Shown: positions 50,245-57,391 of the stretch, piece after piece
Layout: each line of letters opens with the position of its first letter
Position numbering within the stretch: the first letter of the stretch is position 1
DNA from: Euryhalocaulis sp050486445
Lineage (GTDB): Bacteria; Pseudomonadota; Alphaproteobacteria; Caulobacterales; Maricaulaceae
Assembly: GCA_050486445.1 (NCBI GenBank)
Contig: JBJHDH010000009.1
Location: 18,170-82,169 of the forward strand
Length of the DNA stretch: 64,000 nucleotides
Direction: 5' to 3'
Made by a program: the position numbers and the translations under genes
Notes under the pieces: generated by a model
What the model saw: the letters and a program-made list of their open reading frames with translations, nothing else
What the model was told of the DNA's origin: nothing
Database searches by the model: none

Positions 50245-50916
50245 ATGCGAATTCTGATCATTGAGGACGACAAGGTCGCCGCGGAATATTTGCGCAAGGG
50301 TCTGACGGAAGCAGGCCATATTGCCGATCACGCCCCCGATGGCGACACCGGGCTCAGTATGGCGCTCGAAGGCCAGTATGATGTGCTGATTGTCGATCGC
50401 ATGTTACCCAAGCGTGATGGGCTGTCGGTGATCGAGTCCCTGCGCGCGGAAAGCAGCCGCACCCCGGTTCTGATTCTTTCCGCGCTGGGTGAAATCGACC
50501 AGCGTGTGGAAGGGTTGCGCGCCGGCGGCGACGACTATCTCACCAAGCCATACGCTTTCGACGAATTACTGGCGCGGGTCGAGGCCCTGGTCCGCCGGCG
50601 CAATCCGAATGCGGTGCAGACGCGCCTCCAGGTCGGCGATCTGGAAATGGATCTGCTGGCCAGAACGGTGAAACGCGCAGGTGAGGAGATCAATCTCCAG
50701 CCGCGCGAATTCCGGCTTCTGGAATTCCTGATGAAACACGCAGGCCAGGTCGTCACACGAACCATGCTGCTGGAAAAGGTCTGGGACTATCATTTCGATC
50801 CGCAGACCAACGTCATCGACGTGCATGTCTCCCGGCTGCGTGGGAAAATCGACAAACCCTACGACCGGCCGATGCTGCACACGGTGAGGGGCGCTGGCTA
50901 TCGTCTACAGGCGTGA
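50245..50916 (+). CDS. OmpR-family response regulator
   Basis: A 223-residue regulator: the receiver has Glu7-Asp8-Asp9, phospho-acceptor Asp51 (LIVDRMLPKRDG) and YLTKPYAFDELLARVEALVRR. The winged-helix domain holds LQPREFRLLEFLMKHAGQVVTRTMLLEKVWDYHFDP and IDVHVSRLRGKID. The WDYHFDPQTNVIDVHVSRLR block is typical of the CusR/CopR-like subgroup. Its partner kinase starts 10 bases downstream. Confidence 0.94.
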   Translation: MRILIIEDDKVAAEYLRKGLTEAGHIADHAPDGDTGLSMALEGQYDVLIVDRMLPKRDGLSVIESLRAESSRTPVLILSALGEIDQRVEGLRAGGDDYLTKPYAFDELLARVEALVRRRNPNAVQTRLQVGDLEMDLLARTVKRAGEEINLQPREFRLLEFLMKHAGQVVTRTMLLEKVWDYHFDPQTNVIDVHVSRLRGKIDKPYDRPMLHTVRGAGYRLQA

Positions 50917-50926
50917 GCCTGCGCGG

Positions 50927-52321
50927 ATGACTTCCCGGCGCGCCTTTCTGCGCACCACCACATTCCGGCTTACGCTTTTCGCCGCGGTGCTGTTTGCGCT
51001 GTTTGCCTTTCTGATCCTGGCTTACGTTTATTCAGAAACCGCCGGCGCGCTGTCGCGTCAGGATTCACGCGCCATCGAAGCCGAAGCGGAAGAGCTGATC
51101 CGGGCCTACGACCTGTTCGGCATTGATGCGCTCAACCGCATGGTCTTGCAGCGCAGCATCGGGGATAGCGCCAATCTCTATCTGCTGGTGGATTCCAGCG
51201 GAGGCTTCACCGGCAATATCAGCACATTGCCGGAGAGCGCCGCTGCCGACGAAAGCCTGTTCGGCTTTGCTTACGCCCAGCCCGATCCGGAAACCGGCGA
51301 GATGGAGCGCCGCCGCGCCCGCGGCCGGATGGTCGCCTTGCCCGGCGGCGAGCGTCTGCTGGTCGGGCTGGATGTGGAGGACAGCACCCGCATCATCAGC
51401 CGCGTCACCGACGCGATCCTGACCGGGTCTTTCTTCGTTCTTGCGGCAGGCCTGATCCTCGGAGCGATTGTCAGCCGCCGTTTCGCCGAACGCATCAATC
51501 AGGTGAACCAGGTGGCGCGCGATGTCGCCGCCGGAGATCTGGCGCGCCGTGCGCCGCGAAACTTCTCTGGCGACGAACTGGACGAAATGGCGGAGAATCT
51601 GAACGCCATGCTCGACCGGATCGAACGATTGACCGCCGGGTTGCGCCACGCAGGTGATTCCATCGCGCACGATCTGCGCTCCCCGCTGACCCGGATGCGC
51701 ACGTCGCTGGAAGCCGGGCTGCGCGAGGTCGAGGCGGGGGGCAGCGGCGAGGAGACTTTGCGCCAGGCGGTGGCGGATACCGAGGATCTTCTCGGCACAT
51801 TCAACGCCATCCTGCGGATCGCTCGTCTGGAGGCTGGTGAGCGGCGCGAGACGCTAATCCCGGTCGATCTGGGAGAAATTGTCGCCGACATGGCGGAATT
51901 GTATGAGGCGGCGGCCGAGGACGCGGGTCTGGCCTTCCACGCGGACATCCAGCCTGGTCTGATGGTGCGGGCGGATCGCGGCCTGATTTCACAGGCGCTC
52001 GCCAATCTTCTTGATAATGCGATCAAATACTCCATTCCGGGCGGGGCGGTGACCTTGCGTCTGCGCCGGACCGCATCTGGTGAGCGGGAGGTCGCCGTGA
52101 TCGATTCCGGCCCCGGCGTCCCGCCAGAGGCGCGGGACCGCGTGCTGGAGCGGTTCGTGCGTCTGGAATCCAGCCGCAGCCTGCCCGGCGCCGGCCTCGG
52201 TCTCAGCCTGGTGAAGGCGGTGGCGGACATTCATAACGGAAAACTCCGGCTCGATAATGGAGAGCCAGGCCCCGCCGGGCCCGGCCTGTGTGCGACCCTG
52301 CTGTTGCCAGAGCCGAAATAG
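50927..52321 (+). CDS. Two-component sensor histidine kinase
   Basis: A 464-residue kinase with two transmembrane helices (about 15-40 and 163-187) around a periplasmic region of about 120 residues. HAMP follows (RFAERINQVNQVARDVAAGDLARRAP), then HisKA with His248 (DSIAHDLRSPLTRMRTSLE) and an HATPase domain (LLDNAIKYSIPGGAVTL; GAGLGLSLVKAVADIHNG). It pairs with the response regulator just upstream. Together with degP it probably senses envelope or metal stress. Confidence 0.93.
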   Translation: MTSRRAFLRTTTFRLTLFAAVLFALFAFLILAYVYSETAGALSRQDSRAIEAEAEELIRAYDLFGIDALNRMVLQRSIGDSANLYLLVDSSGGFTGNISTLPESAAADESLFGFAYAQPDPETGEMERRRARGRMVALPGGERLLVGLDVEDSTRIISRVTDAILTGSFFVLAAGLILGAIVSRRFAERINQVNQVARDVAAGDLARRAPRNFSGDELDEMAENLNAMLDRIERLTAGLRHAGDSIAHDLRSPLTRMRTSLEAGLREVEAGGSGEETLRQAVADTEDLLGTFNAILRIARLEAGERRETLIPVDLGEIVADMAELYEAAAEDAGLAFHADIQPGLMVRADRGLISQALANLLDNAIKYSIPGGAVTLRLRRTASGEREVAVIDSGPGVPPEARDRVLERFVRLESSRSLPGAGLGLSLVKAVADIHNGKLRLDNGEPGPAGPGLCATLLLPEPK

Positions 52322-52371
52322 ACCGGCGATAGACCCTTTCCAGAGGCCCGCCGCTGCGCCACGCTCAGGCC

Positions 52372-55236
52372 ATGCCGCAGTCTTTTCTTCAGCGTCTTTC
52401 CGCCGCGCCCGCGCCTTATGACGCAGAGGCGGGCGCACATGCGCTGGACGCTCTCCGTGCGGTGGGGCGGTTTCCCGCTCGGGCCGGTCCCTTGCTGGCC
52501 GGCGCGCTTGGGTCCGCTCCCTATCTCGCGCGTCTGGCGCGCCGTTTCGGCGATGCGCTTCCGGACATGCTCGCGCAATCGCCGGAACAGGCGCTGGAGC
52601 GCGAGCTGGATGCCTTGCGCGCCGCGGCGCAGGCGGAATCCCCAGAGGCTCTCGACGCAGCTCTGCGCACGGCCAAGGCGCGCATTCATCTGCTGACCGC
52701 GCTCGCCGATCTGGGCGGGGTATGGGAGCTGGAAGACGTCACAAAGGCGATGACCGAAGCGGCCGATGCGGCGCTGCAATCCGCCGCCGCCGCTCATGCC
52801 CGGTTTCTCGGCGCGCCAGAGGCTGCGTCTTCCGGCTATTTCATCATTGCGCTCGGCAAACAGGGCGCACGTGAATTGAACTATTCCAGCGACATCGACA
52901 TCGCCGCTTTCTACAGTCCCGCTGCGATTCCGCATCAGGATCCCGGCGCCTTCTGCACACGCCTGACCCGGCGCATCGTGTCATCGCTCAGCCAGCAGAC
53001 GGCGGATGGTTACGTCTTTCGCGTCGATCTGCGCCTGCGGCCCGATCCGCTGTCCACGCCGGTGGCGCTGCCGGTCGAGGCGGCGATTCGTTATTACGAG
53101 AGCAGCGCCCAGACCTGGGAGCGCGCCGCCTGGATCAAGGCGCGTGTGGTTGCCGGCGATGCTGAGGCGGGCGCGCGTTTTCTGCAATCGCTTCAGCCAT
53201 TCGTCTGGCGCCGCTCAATGGACTATGCGGCCATCTCCGACATGGCGTCGATCATGCGCCAGATCGCGGATGGCGGCGCGGCGGAATCCGGCGGGGCCGC
53301 GGGGCTGGATGTCAAACGGTGCGCGGGAGGCATCAGGCACATCGAATTCTTCGCCCAGATGCAGCAGCTCCTTTGGGGCGGGCGGGACGATACGCTGCGC
53401 CTCCCGGCGACCTTGGCGGCGCTGGAAGCTCTGGCGCAGGCGGAACGGGCAGATACGGAAGATTGCGCAATCCTCGCCGGCGTTTATCGCCGGCTGCGCG
53501 CGGTAGAGCATCGCATCCAGATGCTGGAGGACCAGCCAACCCAGGAAATCCCGGCGGATGATCCTGGCCGCGCCCGTCTGGCTCTGCTCAGCGGCGCTTC
53601 CGGCTCCAGGGCGTTCGAATCCGGATTACTGGCGGAGATCGGACAATCGCGCGGCATATGCTCGCGTCTCTTCGCGGATGTGCCGGTTGACGACGCCCAG
53701 CTTGGCTTCGATGGACCGGAGCCGCCGCCTGCTGTCCTGCGCCGCCTTGGCGAGCTGGGTTTTGCGGACGCGCCGGCCGCCTGGGAGGTATTTTCGGGCT
53801 GGACCGCCGGGCAGCCGCGCGCCATGCGCTCCGAACGGGCGCGCGGTCTGGCGCGGCGTCTGGCGCCGCGTATCGCCGCGGAACTGGGCGCTACATCCGC
53901 ACCGGACGCAGCGCTCGTGCGGTTCGATGAATTTGTCCGGGCCTTGCCCGCTGGCGTTCAGCTTCTGTCGATGCTGGAACGTGAACCGCGCCTGCTTGCC
54001 GACCTGATCGACACGCTGACACTTTCGCCGCGTCTTGCGCGTGAACTGTCACAGCACCCAGAGGCGCTGGAGGCTTTTCTGGCTTTTGATGCGGCGGCGC
54101 TTGCGCCCGCGGCGCTGGAACAGCGCATCGGGGGTGAGATTGGCGGCGCATCCGGCCTGGAAGAGGCGCTGGACCGCGCCCGCCGTCTGACGCGCGAAAC
54201 CATGTTTCTCATCGCTCTGGCGGTGTTGCGCGGCGAAGAAACCGCGGGGCACGCCAGCGAATTTTACGCCGGGCTTGCGGGGGCTCTGATCCGCGCCCTG
54301 CTGCCGCGGGCAGAGGCGGATCTGCGCCGCCGCTATGGCGCCATTGATGGCGAGTTCGTCGTGATCGGCTTTGGCAGTTTTGGCGCCTCGGAAATGACAG
54401 TGCGCTCCGATACGGACATCGTCATGGTCTATGACGCTCCGGAAGGCGCGCAGTCCGCCGGTGAGCGGCCGCTCCATGCGGAGACCTATTTCGGCCGTCT
54501 GGCCCAGCGTTTTGTCAGCGCTTTGTCTGCGCCGACAGCCGAGGGGCTGCTCTTCCATATCGACCTGAAACTGCGTCCGTTCGGCGATTCCGGGCCGGTG
54601 GCGTCACGCCTTTCCGCTTATGAACATTATTACCGGACCGAGGCCTGGACCTGGGAGAAAATGGCGCTCACCCGCGCGCGCGTCGCGGCGGGCTCTGCGG
54701 CGCTTGGCCGCCGCGTCACCGCCCTGATCCGCGACGTGCTGACGCAGCAGCGCGATCCGGCGGCCACCGCCACGGACGTCGCCGATATGCGCGCCCGGCT
54801 GGAGCGGGAAAAGCCGGCCGCCGGTTTCTGGGATCTGGCTCAGCCGCCCGGGGCCCTCACCGATGTGCGCTTCACCGCGCAATATCTTCAGCTTGTAACA
54901 GCGGCGCGCGCTCCGGAGGTTCTGCAACCGAGCACGCTGGACGCCATCGCGGCGCTGCGCGGCGCCGGCGCCTTGTCCCAGGCAGAGGCAGACGCCCTGT
55001 CAGAGGCCGCGCGTCTGCATCTGGACCTCGCCCAGTTGTTCGCGCTTGCCGCCGAAGGGCCGTTCGACCCGGAAAACGTCTCGCAGCGCCTGCGCGGGCG
55101 TCTGGCGCGCGCGGGCGGGGTGGAATCGTTCGCGGAACTGGAAAAGCGCGTCGCCTCGGCCCGGCAGGCCGCCCGGAATGTGTTTGAGGACAAGGTGCTG
55201 GGGGCGCGCGACGGAAACGGCGGTCCAGCGCGTTAA
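52372..55236 (+). CDS. glnE: Bifunctional glutamine synthetase adenylyltransferase/adenylyl-removing enzyme
   Basis: A 954-residue GlnE with two nucleotidyltransferase domains. The N-terminal domain (removal activity) has GKQGARELNYSSDIDIAAFY near residue 160, and the C-terminal domain (transfer activity) has GFGSFGASEMTVRSDTDIVMVYD near residue 665. Both carry the paired Asp residues. Flanking helical regions include RLRAVEHRIQMLEDQPTQEIP. It tunes glutamine synthetase to nitrogen supply through PII. The gene starts 50 bp after the kinase gene; the length matches E. coli (946 aa). Confidence 0.95.
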   Translation: MPQSFLQRLSAAPAPYDAEAGAHALDALRAVGRFPARAGPLLAGALGSAPYLARLARRFGDALPDMLAQSPEQALERELDALRAAAQAESPEALDAALRTAKARIHLLTALADLGGVWELEDVTKAMTEAADAALQSAAAAHARFLGAPEAASSGYFIIALGKQGARELNYSSDIDIAAFYSPAAIPHQDPGAFCTRLTRRIVSSLSQQTADGYVFRVDLRLRPDPLSTPVALPVEAAIRYYESSAQTWERAAWIKARVVAGDAEAGARFLQSLQPFVWRRSMDYAAISDMASIMRQIADGGAAESGGAAGLDVKRCAGGIRHIEFFAQMQQLLWGGRDDTLRLPATLAALEALAQAERADTEDCAILAGVYRRLRAVEHRIQMLEDQPTQEIPADDPGRARLALLSGASGSRAFESGLLAEIGQSRGICSRLFADVPVDDAQLGFDGPEPPPAVLRRLGELGFADAPAAWEVFSGWTAGQPRAMRSERARGLARRLAPRIAAELGATSAPDAALVRFDEFVRALPAGVQLLSMLEREPRLLADLIDTLTLSPRLARELSQHPEALEAFLAFDAAALAPAALEQRIGGEIGGASGLEEALDRARRLTRETMFLIALAVLRGEETAGHASEFYAGLAGALIRALLPRAEADLRRRYGAIDGEFVVIGFGSFGASEMTVRSDTDIVMVYDAPEGAQSAGERPLHAETYFGRLAQRFVSALSAPTAEGLLFHIDLKLRPFGDSGPVASRLSAYEHYYRTEAWTWEKMALTRARVAAGSAALGRRVTALIRDVLTQQRDPAATATDVADMRARLEREKPAAGFWDLAQPPGALTDVRFTAQYLQLVTAARAPEVLQPSTLDAIAALRGAGALSQAEADALSEAARLHLDLAQLFALAAEGPFDPENVSQRLRGRLARAGGVESFAELEKRVASARQAARNVFEDKVLGARDGNGGPAR

Positions 55237-55277
55237 AGCGATGCTGGGGCGTGATGAGGGACGTAAGGAGACAGGCT

Positions 55278-55844
55278 ATGGCCCATATTGGAAAAGGTAT
55301 CCTCTTCGCATCCGCATTCGCTCTGATCGCCGCCGGCGCGACGGCTCAGGACGCCGCATCCCCCGCGGAGCCGCCTTCGCGCGGCCAGGATTCCGCTGAG
55401 CGGATGATGCGAATGGGACAAATGGGGCAGATGGGGCAGCGCATGTTGCGGCTGCGGAATCTGACAGCGCCGCGCGACCGGATGTTTCTGCGCGCCGCCG
55501 ACGCCGATCAGGATGGCGTCGTAACCCGCGCCGAGGCGGAAGCGCTGCAAAACGAGATGTTCGACTGGCTCGATCGCAATGGCGATGGCGTTCTGGACGC
55601 CGCCGACCGCAACCCGATGGCGCGGCGTATGGCGGAAATGCGCGCTGAAGCGCCGCAAGATCCCTGGACGCGCCCGCGCCGCAACGCGCGGCCGGACGCG
55701 GATCGCGTCATCACCCGCGCTGATTTTGGCGCACGTATCGACGCATTGTTCTCCCGGCTGGATGCCGACGGCGACGGGCGCATCACGGCGGAAGAAGCCA
55801 ATGCGCCGCGGGAGCGGCCAGGTGGTCCGGGCCGCCGGCGCTGA
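55278..55844 (+). CDS. Exported EF-hand calcium-binding protein
   Basis: A 188-residue protein with a signal peptide (GILFASAFALIAAGATAQ) and a Met/Gln/Gly repeat stretch (MGQMGQMGQRML). Three EF-hand loops follow: DADQDGVVTRAE, DRNGDGVLDAAD and DADGDGRITAEE, with good Asp positions. It should bind Ca2+ or other divalent ions in the periplasm. The ATG at 55278 follows AAGGAG. It stops 21 bp before the ECF sigma gene and probably belongs to that operon. Confidence 0.88.
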   Translation: MAHIGKGILFASAFALIAAGATAQDAASPAEPPSRGQDSAERMMRMGQMGQMGQRMLRLRNLTAPRDRMFLRAADADQDGVVTRAEAEALQNEMFDWLDRNGDGVLDAADRNPMARRMAEMRAEAPQDPWTRPRRNARPDADRVITRADFGARIDALFSRLDADGDGRITAEEANAPRERPGGPGRRR

Positions 55845-55865
55845 TCGCCCCGCCGCGGCCCGCCT

Positions 55866-56450
55866 GTGGCGCCGGACCGGCAAGCGTCCCTCGACGCAGA
55901 CGCGCATATGTTGCGCGCCGCGGCGGCGGGCGACCGGCTCGCGGCGGGCCATCTGGTGGATCAGTGCGGTCCGCGCATCCTCGCACTTGCCCGGCGGATG
56001 CTGGGCGATGAGCAGGCGGCCGAGGATGTGGCGCAAGAGGCATTTCTCCGTCTCTGGCGAGTTGCTCCGGACTGGCGCGGCGGCGAGGCGCGGGTCTCGA
56101 CATGGCTGCACCGTGTCGCGCTCAATCTTTGTTACGACCGGCTGCGCCGCCGGCGCGAGGTTCTGCTGGCGGAGCCGCCAGAGCAGATCGATGAATCGCC
56201 GGACGCCGAGCAACATCTGGTGGAGGCGGAACTCGCCTCGCGTGTCCGCGCCGCGGCGGCGGCTCTGCCGGAGCGCCAGCGAGCCGCGATTGTGCTCTGC
56301 CACTATCAGGAGCTGGGCGGCGCCGAGGCGGCCCAGGTCATGGGTGTAAGCGTGGAGGCGCTGGAATCGCTTCTCAGCCGGGGCCGGCGCGCATTGCGCG
56401 CCGCGCTCGCGGATGAAGCGCCGGCGCAACGGACAGGAGAAGGACGATGA
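55866..56450 (+). CDS. ECF-type RNA polymerase sigma factor
   Basis: A 194-residue sigma-70 family protein with only regions 2 and 4. Region 2: ILALARRMLGDEQAAEDVAQEAFLRLWRVAPDW and STWLHRVALNLCYDRLRRRR. Region 4: LPERQRAAIVLCHYQELGGAEAAQVMGVSVEALESLLSRGRRALR. The start is GTG 55866. It overlaps the next gene in an ATGA, the usual arrangement of an ECF sigma with its anti-sigma factor. The set resembles metal-responsive systems of the CnrYXH/NccYXH kind. Confidence 0.9.
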   Translation: MAPDRQASLDADAHMLRAAAAGDRLAAGHLVDQCGPRILALARRMLGDEQAAEDVAQEAFLRLWRVAPDWRGGEARVSTWLHRVALNLCYDRLRRRREVLLAEPPEQIDESPDAEQHLVEAELASRVRAAAAALPERQRAAIVLCHYQELGGAEAAQVMGVSVEALESLLSRGRRALRAALADEAPAQRTGEGR

Positions 56451-56788
56451 CCGACCGGAATCCAGACGACTTGCTGCTGGACGAAGCAGTGCTGGACCGC
56501 CTGTTGCAGGCAGAGGCGCGAACGCCCCCGCCGCCATTCCCGGCCGCGTTGCGCGCCCGCATCCTGGCCGCCGCTCCGGCTCGCCGCGCTCTCGCCCCGG
56601 CCGTGCAATGGATGCGCGCGGCGTCCATCGCAGCCACGCTGAGCGCAGGCGCCGCCGCCGGGTTCGCAGGCGGCGCCGCGGCGTTTTCCACACCGGGAGA
56701 GCAGGTTTTGCTCAACCTGGTCTTGTCGGGGCCGGAAGATCCCTTCGCGGCCTTCCTGGAGGAATCTTCGATGGAGAATGGGGCATGA
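56447..56788 (+). CDS. Probable membrane anti-sigma factor
   Basis: A 113-residue protein: an acidic cytosolic N-terminus (DDLLLDEAVLDRLLQAEART), a PPPPF turn, one transmembrane segment (about residues 55-80, AASIAATLSAGAAAGFAGG) and a short periplasmic tail. This topology and the position directly after an ECF sigma gene suggest an anti-sigma factor holding the sigma at the membrane. No zinc-binding HxxxCxxC motif is present. Assignment is by context. Confidence 0.62.
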   Translation: MTDRNPDDLLLDEAVLDRLLQAEARTPPPPFPAALRARILAAAPARRALAPAVQWMRAASIAATLSAGAAAGFAGGAAAFSTPGEQVLLNLVLSGPEDPFAAFLEESSMENGA

Positions 56789-57366
56789 TCCGTTTTCCCT
56801 TCCGCGCACAATTTCCGTCCGGTTTCTGGGCGGTTGTGCTGATCGCATCCGTGGCGCTCAATGGCATTGCGCTTGGTCTGGTCGCCGCCGGCGCGGTGTC
56901 CGGGCTGCGTGTCGTGACCCCGGCTCCGGCGGCGGCCCCGCCTCAGCCTGTCGTGCGTGTGTTCCAGCGCACGGCGCTGCCGCGGGAATTCCGGGGCGAC
57001 ATTGAGCGCCGCATCCGCGAGAGCATGCGTGAAACCGCGCCACTGATCGAGGAGGTCTGGGCGGCCAATGGGGCGGCGATGCAGGCTCTTGCCGCCGACC
57101 CGTTCGATCCCGAGGCCGCACGCGCGGCGTTCGACCGCGCATCGCGCGCACGCGCCGCGCTGGAAGAGCGCACGCGCGACGCCACGATCCTTATCTTCTC
57201 CGATCTTCCGGCGGCGGAGCGCGCCAATATGATCCGCCGCGCCGCGCCGGATGGGCGCGAGTGGTTCCGGATGCGGGGCGATAACATGCCGGGCGGAGGT
57301 GACTGGTGGCGCCGTGGCGCATCCCGCGCCCCGCAAGGCGCTCCCCAAGATTCACCGGCGCAATAG
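56785..57366 (+). CDS. Periplasmic metal-sensor-like protein (CnrR/ZraP type)
   Basis: A 193-residue protein with one N-terminal anchor (FWAVVLIASVALNGIALGLVAAG). A long helical periplasmic domain follows (IERRIRESMRETAPLIEEVWAANGAAMQALAADPFDPEAARAAFDRA, then LPAAERANMIRRA). This is the helical-hairpin pattern of the heavy-metal resistance/CnrR/Spy family (PF13801). The mature tail is Arg/Gly/Trp-rich. It overlaps the anti-sigma gene in an ATGA; it may transmit metal or stress signals to it. Confidence 0.78.
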   Translation: MIRFPFRAQFPSGFWAVVLIASVALNGIALGLVAAGAVSGLRVVTPAPAAAPPQPVVRVFQRTALPREFRGDIERRIRESMRETAPLIEEVWAANGAAMQALAADPFDPEAARAAFDRASRARAALEERTRDATILIFSDLPAAERANMIRRAAPDGREWFRMRGDNMPGGGDWWRRGASRAPQGAPQDSPAQ

Positions 57367-57391
57367 AGTCGCCGCCGGAATAGAATGGCCG

